From NCBI GenBank assembly GCA_023389055.1, contig JAEWFA010000038.1, forward strand, positions 1-64,000: a DNA stretch of 64,000 nucleotides. Direction: 5' to 3'. Shown in pieces: positions 6,723-17,963 of this stretch. Each line of letters begins with the position of its first letter. The first letter of the stretch is position 1. A program made the translations under genes and the position numbers. Under the pieces are notes generated by a model. The model worked only from the letters and a program-made list of their open reading frames with translations. It searched no databases and was not told where the DNA came from. This DNA comes from Pseudomonadota bacterium. GTDB lineage: Bacteria; Pseudomonadota; Gammaproteobacteria; Burkholderiales; Burkholderiaceae_E.

Positions 6723-9048
6723 GCCCGCGGCGGATGCGGCAGCGACAGCGTGGCGTCTGCCACGCGCGGCTCGAGGTAGCGCCCCTTGCGCGCGCGCGCG
6801 CCGCGCCAGCCTTCCAGCACAGCGCCCGACAGCAAACGTTCGACGGCCTTGCCGCCCCGGCCCGTGCCCTGCACGCGCACGCCGTCGCGTCCGAAGACGA
6901 TCGCCTGCTGCATCGGGTCGGACGCATCGACCTTGAGCATCGTCACGCCGCGTCCGCCGTTGCGCAGCGCCTTGACCTCCGCTAGATCGAAGACGAGCGC
7001 GTGCCCTGCACGCGAAATGCACAACACGCGGTCCATTCCGGGCGCGAAGAGTGCCGGACGCGCCGGTGCGTCGCCCTGCTCCACCGCAATGAAGCTCTTG
7101 CCCTGCCGCGTGCGTCCGACGAGGTCGCTCGCCTGACAGATCAGCCCGTAGCCGCCGCGCGTCGACAGCAGCACGCCGGTGGCCGCAGTCGCGGCGAACA
7201 CGTGCTCGATCCGCGCACCCGGCTCCAACTCGACGAAGCTCGTCACCGGAACGCCGTCGCCGCGTGCCGAAGGCAGCTGCGATACGCCGATCGTGAAGAC
7301 GCGACCGGTCGTGTCGATCGCGTACAGGTTGTCGGTGGTCATCACCTCGAAGGCGCCGTAGAACGCATCGCCCGTCTTGAATCCGGCTTGCGCCGGGTCG
7401 TAGTCGGCGTCGTGTCCCTGGCGCGCGCGCACCCAGCCCTTCTGCGAGACGATCACGGTGACCGGCTCCACGGGCACGCGCACGTCGAGCACCGTGCGCT
7501 CGGCGGCCTCGATCAGCGTGCGCCGATCGTCGCCGTACTGCTTCGCGTCGGCCTCGATCTCCTGGATCACCTGCCGGCGCATCTTCGCCGGGCTCTTCAG
7601 CAATGCGTCGAGCTTCTCGCGCTCGTCGCGCAGCGAAGCCAGCTCCTTCTCGATGCGGATCGCTTCGAGCCGCGCCAGTTGCCGCAGCCGGATCTCGAGG
7701 ATGTCCTCGGCCTGTCGATCGGTGAGGCCGAAGGCATCGATCAATGCGGGCTTCGGCTCGTCGGACTCGCGGATGATGCGGATCACCTCGTCGATGCGCA
7801 GCAGCACGAGCTGGCGCCCTTCGAGGATGTGAATGCGATCGTCGACCTGCGCGAGCCGGTGACGGCTGCGGCGCGTGACCGTGTCGACGCGGAACTCGCA
7901 CCACTCGGCCAGGATCGTCGCGAGGTTCTTCTGCCGCGGCCGGCCGTCCACGCCGATCATGACGAGGTTGACCGCGACGCCCGTTTCCAGGCTCGTATGC
8001 GCGCGCAGCACGCGCAGCAACTCGTCGGATTCGATCTTCGAGGTCTTCGGCTCGAAGACGAGCCGCACCGCCGCCTCCTTGCCCGATTCGTCGCGCACGG
8101 CATCGAGCACCGCCAGCACCGACGACTTCAATTGCAGTTGCTCGGGCGTGAGCGACTTCTTGCCCGCGCGCACCTTCGGGTTCGTGAGCTCCTCGATTTC
8201 CTCGAGGACCTTCTGCGCCGAGACGCCCTGCGGCAACTCGGTGACCACCAGCTGCCACTGCCCGCGCGCGAGTTCTTCGATCGTGTGCCGCCCGCGCATC
8301 TTGATCGAGCCGCGCCCGGTCTCGTAGATCTCGCGAATGTCGGCGGCCGGCGAAATGATGTGCCCGCCGCCGGGGAAATCCGGTCCGGGAACGATCTGCG
8401 CGAGCGCGGCCGAGTCGATCTTGGGGTCCTTCAGCACGGCCACTGCGGCGGCCGCAACCTCTCGCAGGTTGTGCGGCGGAATCTCGGTGGCCATGCCCAC
8501 CGCGATGCCCGAGGCGCCGTTCAGCAGCAGCATCGGTAGCCGCCCCGGCAGCAGCCGCGGCTCCTTCGTCGAACCGTCGTAGTTCGCGATGAACTCGACC
8601 GTTCCCTGGTCGATTTCGTCGAGCAGCAGCCGCGCGTAGGGCGTCAGCCGCGCCTCGGTGTAGCGCATCGCCGCCGCCGAATCGCCGTCGCGCGAGCCGA
8701 AGTTGCCGTGGCCGTCGATCAGCGGATAACGAAGCGTGAACGACTGCGCCATGCGCACCAGCGCGTCGTAGGCGGCTACGTCGCCGTGCGGGTGGAACTT
8801 GCCGAGCACGTCGCCGACGACGCGCGCCGACTTCACGGGCTTGGCGCCGGGCGCCAGGCCCATCTCGTTCATCGCGTAGAGGATGCGGCGCTGCACCGGC
8901 TTCTGGCCGTCGCAGACGTCGGGCAACGCGCGGCCCTTGACGACGGAGACCGCATAGTCGAGGTAGGCGCGCTCGGCGTAGCGCGCGAGCGTCAACGCCT
9001 CGTCGCCGTCGTCGCCATCCTCGCGAATCGGAAGTTCGATCTGGTCGT

Positions 9049-9052
<4 letters not shown>
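6716..9052 (-). CDS. parC: DNA topoisomerase IV subunit A
   Basis: This 778-residue subunit breaks and rejoins DNA to unlink daughter chromosomes. The winged-helix domain has catalytic Tyr131 in AAAMRYTEARLT, preceded by GNFGSRDGDS. The C-terminal part contains degenerate GyrA-type beta-pinwheel repeats (VIVSQKGWVRARQG, GYGLICQASDLVG). The quinolone-determining region reads KFHPHGDVAAYDAL, with Val92 where most homologues have Ser. Translation probably starts at TTG 9052, whose bases overlap the parE stop (TTGA). This would couple synthesis of the two subunits. Confidence 0.96.
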
Positions 9053-11028
<1,976 letters not shown>

Positions 11029-11062
11029 CTGCGGGGACGTGAGGAGAAACGAGTGACGCGCG

Positions 11063-11212
11063 TCAGCGTCCGAGCGGAATTCCGCAGGCCTGCAGCAGCG
11101 ACGCGAAGCTGACCACCAGGTTCGGGTCTCGGTAGGCGAGGAACGACCAGACGAGGACGAAGCCGAGCACGCCCACGCCGACGAGGGCGAGCGCCGTGCG
11201 GGCGATGCGCAT
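11063..11212 (-). CDS. Small single-pass membrane protein
   Basis: A 49-residue frame reads MRIARTALALVGVGVLGFVL then VWSFLAYRDPNLVVSFASLL. A basic start and one hydrophobic helix at about residues 5-26 are followed by a short outward-facing tail. It sits 35 bases upstream of parE on the same strand and divergent from the PLP enzyme gene. No clear ribosome site is seen, and an in-frame ATG six codons upstream is also possible. I do not recognise a family. The composition (clean membrane segment, stop right after a plausible tail) supports a real gene, but only moderately. Confidence 0.45.
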   Translation of the reverse strand: MRIARTALALVGVGVLGFVLVWSFLAYRDPNLVVSFASLLQACGIPLGR

Positions 11213-11269
11213 CGTGCGATGATCGTGCATCGCATCATTCTACTGGGTGCCCGACGGTGCCCGTCTCCG

Positions 11270-12505
11270 ATGGCCACCGAAGACCCCGCCCGCGCGCCGC
11301 ACGTTCGCGCCCCAAGCCCCCGCTCCGAACGCACCGACCACCCCGGGCACGCCGATACGCTCGTCGTGCACGGCGACCGCGATCCGGAAGTCTTCGACCC
11401 CGAGCTCGCGCCACCCGTCCACATGTCGGTGACCTGGTCGGCGCGCGACGCGGACGAGTTCGCCGGAATGGCCACCGGCGTGCGCCCGCAGCGCTTCTAC
11501 ACGCGTTACGGTAACCCGACGCACGAGCGCGTCGCGCGGCTCGTTGCGCAGCTCGAAGGCGGCGAAGGCGCGCTGCTGGCCGCCAGCGGCATGGGTGCGA
11601 TCTCGTCGGTGTTGCTCGGGCTGCTCGGCGCGGGCGACCGCGTCGTCGCGCAGACGAGTCACTACATGGGCAGCACGAGCTGGTTCACGGAACTGCTGCC
11701 GCGCTTCGGCGTCGCGGTCGAGCGCGTCGACCAGACCGACACGGCGGCGATCGTCGCAGCGCTCGGCCGCGGCGCGAAGCTCGCGATGTTCGAGACACCG
11801 TCGAATCCGACGATGGCGCTCACCGACCTGCGCGCCGTCACCGAAGCCGCGCGCGCGTGCGGCGCGATCACCGTCGCCGACAACACTTTCGCCACGCCGC
11901 TGAACCAGCAGCCGCTCGCGCTCGGCGTCGATGTCGTCGTGCACAGCGCCACCAAGTACCTCGGCGGACACCACGACCTGATCGCCGGCGTGATCGTCTC
12001 GCGCGACGAAATCCTCGAGCGCATCTGGCGCGGCACGATCGCGCTCGGCGCGACGCTCGGCGCCTTCGACGCGTGGCTGCTGCTGCGCGGACTACGAACG
12101 CTCGCGCTGCGCGTCGAGCGCGCGAACGACAACGCGATGCAGGTAGCCCGCTTCCTCGAGTCGCATCCCGGCGTCGAAGCCGTGCACTACCCGGGGCTCG
12201 AGAGCCATCCGCAGCACGCGCTCGCGCGCGCGCAGATGCGCGGCTTCGGCGGCGTGCTCTCGGTGCGCATCGCCGGCGACTACGCGCACACCGCGCGCTT
12301 CGTCTCGCGGCTGTCGCGCTTCACGCACGCAGTCAGTCTCGGCGGGATCGAATCGCTCGCCGTGCACGCCGCGGCGATGGTGGCCGGCACGTTGAACGAC
12401 GAGCAGATGCGCGCCGCCGGCATCGCGCCGAACCTGGTGCGGCTCGCATGCGGGATCGAGGCGGCGGACGATCTGCTCTCCGACCTGGAGCAGGCGCTGC
12501 GCTGA
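11270..12505 (+). CDS. Cys/Met metabolism PLP-dependent enzyme (cystathionine gamma-synthase / methionine gamma-lyase family)
   Basis: This 411-residue fold-type I PLP enzyme acts on sulfur amino acids. The pyridoxal lysine lies in VVVHSATKYLGGHHDLIAG. The phosphate-gripping and ring-stacking segments are GEGALLAASGMGAISSVL and ETPSNPTMALTDL, with the Asp in TVADNTFATP. The active-site Tyr/Arg pair appears in RFYTRYGNPTHERV. The C-terminal substrate Arg is in LVRLACGIEAADDL. Such proteins can be cystathionine synthases, lyases or O-acylhomoserine sulfhydrylases, and the sequence alone does not decide. The start at 11270 (MATEDPARAP) removes a non-family leader. Confidence 0.85.
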   Translation: MATEDPARAPHVRAPSPRSERTDHPGHADTLVVHGDRDPEVFDPELAPPVHMSVTWSARDADEFAGMATGVRPQRFYTRYGNPTHERVARLVAQLEGGEGALLAASGMGAISSVLLGLLGAGDRVVAQTSHYMGSTSWFTELLPRFGVAVERVDQTDTAAIVAALGRGAKLAMFETPSNPTMALTDLRAVTEAARACGAITVADNTFATPLNQQPLALGVDVVVHSATKYLGGHHDLIAGVIVSRDEILERIWRGTIALGATLGAFDAWLLLRGLRTLALRVERANDNAMQVARFLESHPGVEAVHYPGLESHPQHALARAQMRGFGGVLSVRIAGDYAHTARFVSRLSRFTHAVSLGGIESLAVHAAAMVAGTLNDEQMRAAGIAPNLVRLACGIEAADDLLSDLEQALR

Positions 12506-12540
12506 TCGATTCTCGGGACATTTCGCAGGAGGCTGGAGAG

Positions 12541-13326
12541 ATGGCCGAGTACCTGGCGCCGGGTGTCTACATCGAGGAAACCGATTCCGCCCCGACTCCG
12601 ATTCCGGGCGTGTCCACGTCGATCGACGACGCCACCGCTCGAATGCTCGTCGAGAGCGTGCGACGCGTCGTCGACGTGCCGGACTGGACGGACACGAACG
12701 AGTCGGACCCGGGCATCACGCTGATCGAGCTGTTCGCGCAGCTGGCCGAGTCGCTTTTGCATGCGCAAGGCGGTGCCTCGGAGGGTCGACGCGCGACGAT
12801 GCGCCGTGCATTCGCCCGGCTGCTGCTGCAACCCCCGTGCCGTTCGATGAACGCGCCGCTCGTGCGACCGCGATTCTTCACCGGGCAGCTGCTCGACGCC
12901 GCGATGCTTACGATGGAACAGGACTATCTGCGCGAGAAGCTTCGGCGTCACAACCGCGCGCTGCACGGCTTCGGGATCGTCTCGGGCCTGGACGTGCGGA
13001 TCGACGCGGCCGAGGGCGCTGACCGTGTCGTCGTCGAACCCGGGCATGCGCTCGACGGGTGCGGCGAGGACATTGCGATCGTCGAACGCGTCACCGTGCC
13101 GCTGCCGTCCGACGCGAACGACGTCTTCGTATCGCTGCGTCATTGGGACCGGCCGTGCAACCCGGTACCCGGAGCGAGCGGGCCCGAAGCGACGGGCATC
13201 GAGGAAGCGTCGATCCTCGCGGCCTCTTCGACCGTTCCCGCCTCGGCCGTCGGATTGGCGCATCTGAGGCGCGAAGACGGCGGCTGGTCGATCGATGCGA
13301 GTTTTGTCGCGCCCCGGGCGCGATGA
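12541..13326 (+). CDS. Composite contractile-tail-related protein (sheath-like, baseplate-J-like and FTGQLL segments)
   Basis: One 261-residue frame starts at ATG 12541 after an AGGAGG site. Residues 1-27 (MAEYLAPGVYIEETDSAPTP...) look like the N-terminal peptide of a phage tail sheath. Residues 30-76 (RVVDVPDWTDTNESDPGITL, then IELFAQLAESLLHAQ) look like the conserved start of large baseplate-J-like proteins. Residues 103-261 (MNAPLVRPRFFTGQLLDAAM, EQDYLREKLRRHNRALHGFG, VVVEPGHALDGCGEDI) resemble an uncharacterised protein of contractile-injection-like loci. No other tail gene surrounds it. It may be a relic left by deletions that happened to stay in frame, or a repurposed fusion. A second start at 12847 would give the third part alone. 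Confidence 0.7.
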   Translation: MAEYLAPGVYIEETDSAPTPIPGVSTSIDDATARMLVESVRRVVDVPDWTDTNESDPGITLIELFAQLAESLLHAQGGASEGRRATMRRAFARLLLQPPCRSMNAPLVRPRFFTGQLLDAAMLTMEQDYLREKLRRHNRALHGFGIVSGLDVRIDAAEGADRVVVEPGHALDGCGEDIAIVERVTVPLPSDANDVFVSLRHWDRPCNPVPGASGPEATGIEEASILAASSTVPASAVGLAHLRREDGGWSIDASFVAPRAR

Positions 13327-13514
13327 GCGACGCATCCCGGGCCGCGCCGCCCACGCCCCGGATTCAGTCAGGCGGCAGGCGGCCGCTTGCCGGCGGCACG
13401 CTTGCGATCGCCGCCAGATCGTCGTGAAGACGTCGCAACTCTACGAGGGCCCAGGCATCGGCCAACCGTACCTTCTGGACGGGACGCGCCGCGAAAGAGC
13501 GGCGCCACGAAATG
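13327..13514. other. Interval after the tail-like ORF
   Basis: An ATG at 13323 overlaps the stop of the composite ORF (ATGA). It opens a 34-codon frame (MSDASRAAPPTPRIQSGGRR...) ending at 13427. It could be the truncated start of the next gene of a former tail operon. The inverted repeat GGCAGGCGGCCGCTTGCCGGC-like at about 13372-13393 is present. No other gene is supported. Confidence 0.35.
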
Positions 13515-15386
13515 CTAGATTCCCACCTGCGTGCCCAGTTCCACCACCCGGTTCGGCGGCAGCCCGAAGTAGTTCGCCACGCTCGTGCTGTTCCTCAGCA
13601 GCCAGCCGAACAGCGAGCGACGCCAGCCGAACAGGCCGCGGCGGCTCACCGAGACCAGCGTGGGCTTGCTCGTGAAGAACGACGTGTCGTGCAGCGTGCA
13701 GACGACGCCCTTGCGCGCGACCAGTCGCAGCACGCCGTCGATGCGCGGGTCCTCGCGGAAGCCGAAATGCGCGATGACGCGAGCGATTCCGTCGCCGGTG
13801 CGCATCACCTCGACGCGTTCGTCGTCGAATACGCGAGGCGCATCGTCGAAGACGACCGTCAGGAAGATCGTCTGCTCGTGCAGCACCTTGTTGTGCTTGA
13901 GGTTGTGCAGGAACGAGCTCGGCCATCCGTGCGGCGACGACGAGAAGAACAGCGCCGACCCGGGCACCCGCCGGATTTCGCTCAGGTCGAGCGGATACTC
14001 GTCGGTCGCCTTCGGCTGCATGTCCTTGCGCAGCCGCAGGATCTCCATTCCACGGCGCCACGTCGTGAGCACCGTGAACATCACCGCGGCAAGCAGCAGC
14101 GGGAACCACCCGCCCGACTCGATCTTCGTCGCATTGGCGGCAAAGAAGCTCAGCTCCAGCGCGACGAAGAGCGCGAACAGTGGCCACAACGCGCGCACGC
14201 GCGGCTCGGCGAACCCCGGCAGCGCGATCAGCATCATGATGCTCGTGAGGGTGAGGTCGCCGGCGACGGCGATTCCGTAGGCCGCCGCCAGTGCGTCGGA
14301 GCTGCGAAAGCCGACGACGAGTGCGAGCACCAGTGCGAGCAGCAGCCAGTTCACCGCCGGAATGTAGACCTGCCCCTGCTCGACGTCGGAGGTGTGCAGC
14401 ACGCGCAGGCGCGGCAGGAAGTTCAGCCGCGACGCCTGCTGCGTCGCCGAGAAGGCGCCGACGATCGTCGCCTGCGAAGCGATCACCGTGGCAGCAGTGG
14501 CGAGCACGACCATCGGCAGCAGCAGGCCCTCGGGCGCGAGCAGGTAGAACGGATTGCGGATCGCCTGCGGGTCGAGCAGCACGAGCGCGCCCTGGCCGAA
14601 ATAGTTCAGCACGAGCGCCGGCAGAACGATCAGGAACCAGCCGACGCGGATCGGGCGCGGGCCGAAATGACCCATGTCGGCATACAGCGCTTCGGCTCCG
14701 GTCATGCAAAGGAAGACGGCGCCGGCCGCGACGAATGCGAGTTGCGGCTGCTCGACGATGAACGTCCACGCGAAGCGTGGGTCCAGCGCCAGCAGCACCT
14801 GCGGATTGCGCACGATGTTGTGCAGGCCCGCGGCAGCGATCGCAATGAACCACAGCGCCATCACGGGTCCGAAGTTCGCGCCGACCCGCCCGCTTCCGCG
14901 GCGCTGGATCGCGAACAGCGCGACGAGGATCCCGATCGCGATCGGCAGCACGACCACCTGGAGCTCGGGCTCGACGACGGCAAGCCCCTCGACCGCCGAC
15001 AGTACCGAGATTGCCGGGGTGATCACCGCGTCGCCGTAGAACAACGACACGGCGAAGGCGCCGAGGATGGTGACGAGCCAGGCCAGCCGTGGCCGTCCGC
15101 GCAGCGCGTTCACGCAATGCGACAGCAGCGCGAGCACGCCGCCCTCGCCGCGATTGTCGAAGCGCAGCATGATCGTCACGTACTTCAGCGAGACGATGAT
15201 CATCACCGACCAGACGATCATCGACAGCAGCGCGAACACGTTCGACGGTACGAGGTCGAGCCCGCGATCGGGATCGAAGGCGACCTTGAACGCGTAGAGG
15301 GGGCTCGTTCCGATGTCGCCGAAGACGACGCCGAGCGCGCCGACGACGGCAGCGGGCAGAGGCGTGCGGGAGGCGACCGGGCGCAT
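13515..15386 (-). CDS. kup: Low-affinity potassium transporter Kup
   Basis: This 623-residue inner-membrane protein takes up potassium with protons. The family opening GALGVVFGDIGTSPLYAFK is at about residues 16-34. About twelve hydrophobic helices follow, including SLFYGDAVITPAISVLSAVE and the MTGAEALYADMGHFG segment. A roughly 180-residue cytoplasmic C-terminal domain follows. Length matches the family (620-630). It stands alone, convergent with the tail-like ORF and 60 bases from cydB on the same strand. No regulatory element was recognised. Confidence 0.96.
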   Translation of the reverse strand: MRPVASRTPLPAAVVGALGVVFGDIGTSPLYAFKVAFDPDRGLDLVPSNVFALLSMIVWSVMIIVSLKYVTIMLRFDNRGEGGVLALLSHCVNALRGRPRLAWLVTILGAFAVSLFYGDAVITPAISVLSAVEGLAVVEPELQVVVLPIAIGILVALFAIQRRGSGRVGANFGPVMALWFIAIAAAGLHNIVRNPQVLLALDPRFAWTFIVEQPQLAFVAAGAVFLCMTGAEALYADMGHFGPRPIRVGWFLIVLPALVLNYFGQGALVLLDPQAIRNPFYLLAPEGLLLPMVVLATAATVIASQATIVGAFSATQQASRLNFLPRLRVLHTSDVEQGQVYIPAVNWLLLALVLALVVGFRSSDALAAAYGIAVAGDLTLTSIMMLIALPGFAEPRVRALWPLFALFVALELSFFAANATKIESGGWFPLLLAAVMFTVLTTWRRGMEILRLRKDMQPKATDEYPLDLSEIRRVPGSALFFSSSPHGWPSSFLHNLKHNKVLHEQTIFLTVVFDDAPRVFDDERVEVMRTGDGIARVIAHFGFREDPRIDGVLRLVARKGVVCTLHDTSFFTSKPTLVSVSRRGLFGWRRSLFGWLLRNSTSVANYFGLPPNRVVELGTQVGI

Positions 15387-15448
15387 GGCGGGCGCAGTGT
15401 ATCAGCGGCGCCGAACGGATCGATCGTCCGCGATGGCGACTGCGCGCG

Positions 15449-16459
15449 TCAGGCGTGGTAGCCGATGTCGCTGCGCACCTTGCCGCGGAACACCCAGTAC
15501 GACCAGGCGACGTACAGCACGAGCACCGGCAGCAGGAACAGCGTGCCCACCATCAGGAAGCCGAGCGCCTTCGGCGAAGCGGCGGCATCCCACAGCGTGA
15601 CCGACGGCGGGGCGATGAGCGGCCACAGGCTGATCACCAGGCCGGTGAATGCGAGGAAGAACAACCCGAACGCATACAGGAAGGGCGCGAGGTCGGGACC
15701 CTGCCGCAAAGCGCGCAACAGTAGCGCCGCGAGCGCGATCGTCAGCAGCGGAACCGGCGAGAAGTACACCACGTTCGGAAAGCTGAACCAGCGCTGGGCG
15801 ATGCCCTCGTGGACCAGCGGCGTCCAGATGCTCATCAGCGCAATGAACGCGAGCGTGCCCCACAACATCAGGCGCGCCATCCGGCGCGACCACTGCTGCA
15901 GCTCGCCGACGGTCTTCAACACCAGCCAGCAGGCGCCCAGCAGCAGGTAGCCGAACACCAGACCCAGGCCGGTGAGCAGCGGGAACGGCGAGACCCAGTC
16001 CCAGCTCGTGCCGACGAAGTGGCGGCCGGCGATCTCGAAGCCCTGGATGAAATTGCCCAGCACGATCCCTTGTGCGAAGGTGGCCGCGTACGAGCCGACG
16101 ACGAAGCCGGTGTCCCAGAACCATTTGCGTGCGCCGTGCACCTCGCGGAACTCGAACGCGACGCCGCGAAAAACGAGACCGAGCAGCATCACGAGGATCG
16201 GGAAGTACATCGCGGGGATGACGATCGCGAAGGCGAGCGGGAACACGGCGAGCATCGCGCCGCCGCCGAGCACGAGCCAGGTCTCGTTGAAATCCCAGAC
16301 GGGCGAGACCGAAGCGATCATCCGCTCGCGGTCCTCGGCGTGGCGACGAAACGGGAACAGCATCGCAACGCCGAGGTCGAAGCCGTCGAGCAACACGTAC
16401 ATGAACACCGCCAGGGCGAGGATCGCCGCCCACAGCGGAACGAGGTCAAGCGGTGCCAT
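15449..16459 (-). CDS. cydB: Cytochrome bd-type (CioB-like) ubiquinol oxidase subunit II
   Basis: This 336-residue membrane subunit pairs with CydA in a quinol oxidase that reduces oxygen to water at low oxygen or when heme-copper oxidases are blocked. The conserved SPVWDFNETWLVLGGGAM stretch lies at about residues 52-69, and the sequence has about eight to nine helices. Length and sequence fit the CioB branch found in Pseudomonas and Burkholderiales. Its ATG lies 14 bases inside the end of cydA, so the two are translationally linked. No small CydX-like gene was found after it. Confidence 0.95.
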   Translation of the reverse strand: MAPLDLVPLWAAILALAVFMYVLLDGFDLGVAMLFPFRRHAEDRERMIASVSPVWDFNETWLVLGGGAMLAVFPLAFAIVIPAMYFPILVMLLGLVFRGVAFEFREVHGARKWFWDTGFVVGSYAATFAQGIVLGNFIQGFEIAGRHFVGTSWDWVSPFPLLTGLGLVFGYLLLGACWLVLKTVGELQQWSRRMARLMLWGTLAFIALMSIWTPLVHEGIAQRWFSFPNVVYFSPVPLLTIALAALLLRALRQGPDLAPFLYAFGLFFLAFTGLVISLWPLIAPPSVTLWDAAASPKALGFLMVGTLFLLPVLVLYVAWSYWVFRGKVRSDIGYHA

Positions 16460-17903
16460 CGTCGAGCTCCCTTTGCGGCCCGCGCGTCGCGCCCGCCGCG
16501 CGCGGAGCGCCCCAGTCGCGCTCGTCGGTAGCCGCCGAAAGCGGCCGCGCCGAGCGCTTGCGCCGGTCGTCGGCTTCCTCGACCTCCTTCTCGGTCGCCG
16601 CTTCCGGACCGATCAGCACCATGCGTCGCAGCAGGACGAAGCCGCCACCGAACATCACGAGATACGCGACGATGTACGCGGCGAAGGACAGCGCGACGTC
16701 ACTCGGCGAGAGCGACGGCGTGACCGCGTCGGCGGTACGCATCAACCCGTAGACGACCCAGGGCTGGCGTCCGACCTCGGTGACGAACCACCCGGCGAGC
16801 ACGGCGGGGAAGCCGAGCGGGATGCCCAGGCGCGCGAAGCGCAGGAACGCGCTCGACTCGTAGAGTCGTCCCCGACGATACGCGACCCAGCCGGAGATCA
16901 CGATCGCCAGCATCAGCAGCCCGAGACCGACCATGATCCGGAACGCGAAATACGGTATTGCCACCGGCGGCCGGTCCTCGCGCGCAAACGCCTTCAGGCC
17001 CTGCACTTCGGTGGAGAATCCGTGCGTCAGATAGAGGCTGCCCAGCGCGGGAATCGCGATCTCGAAGCGATTGCGCTCGGCCTGCTCGTCGGGGACGGCG
17101 AACAGCGACAGCGGAACGTGCGTGGTGCTCTCCCACAGCCCTTCGATCGCCGCGAGCTTCGCCGGCTGGTGTTCGAGCGTGTTGATGCCGTGCAGGTCGC
17201 CGACGATGACCTGGAACGGCACCATCGCGCTGAGGAAGACGAGCGACATCCGAACCATGATGCGCGCCTCGTCCGGGTGCCGCCGCCGCAGCAGGTAGTG
17301 CGCGCCGACGCCGAGCACGACGAGTCCGGTCGTGATCACGAACGCCGAGACCGTGTGCACGAACCGATACGGGAACGACGGATTGAAGATCAGTTGCGCG
17401 AGGTCGGCCGGAACGAAACGGCCGTCGACGATCTCGTGTCCGACCGGCGTCTGCATCCAGCTGTTCGCCGCGAGGATCCAGAACGACGACAGCAGCGTGC
17501 CGAGCGCGACGAGGTACGCCGACAGCACGTGCATCCATCGCGGGACCAGCTTGCGGCCGAAGAGCAGCACGCCGAGAAACGCGGCTTCGAGGAAGAACGC
17601 GGTGATCACCTCGTAGCCGAGCAGCGGTCCGATGACGCTGCCCGTGGCGTCGATGAACCGACTCCAGTTCGTGCCGAACTGGAACGGCATGACGATTCCC
17701 GAGACGACGCCCATCCCGAAGGAGACCGCGAAGATCTTCGTCCAGAACGCCGACAGGCGCCGGTAGACGTCGTCCTTGCGCAGCCACCAGAGCGTCTCGA
17801 GCGTGGCGACGTAGCAGGAAAGACCGACCGTGAACGCGGGCAGCAGGATGTGGAAGGCGATCACCCACGCGAACTGCAGCCGCGAAAGCATCAACGCATC
17901 CAC
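16446..17903 (-). CDS. cydA: Cytochrome bd-type (CioA-like) ubiquinol oxidase subunit I
   Basis: This 485-residue subunit holds the three hemes and the quinol site. The N-terminal LSRLQFAWVIAFHILLPAFT carries the high-spin heme ligand His18. GYEVITAFFLEAAFLGVLLFG contains the conserved Glu of the proton/oxygen path. The Q-loop after GINTLEHQPAKLAAIEGLWE is short, lacking the long insertion of E. coli CydA. This is the mark of the cyanide-insensitive (CioA) type. The C-terminal 60 residues are charged and variable. It is the first gene of a two-gene operon with cydB. Confidence 0.95.
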   Translation of the reverse strand: MDALMLSRLQFAWVIAFHILLPAFTVGLSCYVATLETLWWLRKDDVYRRLSAFWTKIFAVSFGMGVVSGIVMPFQFGTNWSRFIDATGSVIGPLLGYEVITAFFLEAAFLGVLLFGRKLVPRWMHVLSAYLVALGTLLSSFWILAANSWMQTPVGHEIVDGRFVPADLAQLIFNPSFPYRFVHTVSAFVITTGLVVLGVGAHYLLRRRHPDEARIMVRMSLVFLSAMVPFQVIVGDLHGINTLEHQPAKLAAIEGLWESTTHVPLSLFAVPDEQAERNRFEIAIPALGSLYLTHGFSTEVQGLKAFAREDRPPVAIPYFAFRIMVGLGLLMLAIVISGWVAYRRGRLYESSAFLRFARLGIPLGFPAVLAGWFVTEVGRQPWVVYGLMRTADAVTPSLSPSDVALSFAAYIVAYLVMFGGGFVLLRRMVLIGPEAATEKEVEEADDRRKRSARPLSAATDERDWGAPRAAGATRGPQRELDDGTA

Positions 17904-17963
17904 TGCACTCCCCCGACGGCGCCCAAGCGCGGCAGGGCTGCAATCGGGATGCCTGCAAATCCG

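Noticed and set aside
6604..6927. Upstream extension of htpG to 6927
   Set aside because: The extra residues are arginine-rich, lie over the parC end and precede the normal HtpG N-terminus.
13365..13410. Sequence near 13370 resembling the centre of attC site 1 (GGCAGGCG...CTTGCCGGCGGC)
   Set aside because: No R'' or R' boxes flank it; likely a chance GC-rich palindrome.
12541..15386. A prophage at the tail-like ORF
   Set aside because: No integrase, capsid, lysis or further tail genes surround it; neighbours are core genes.
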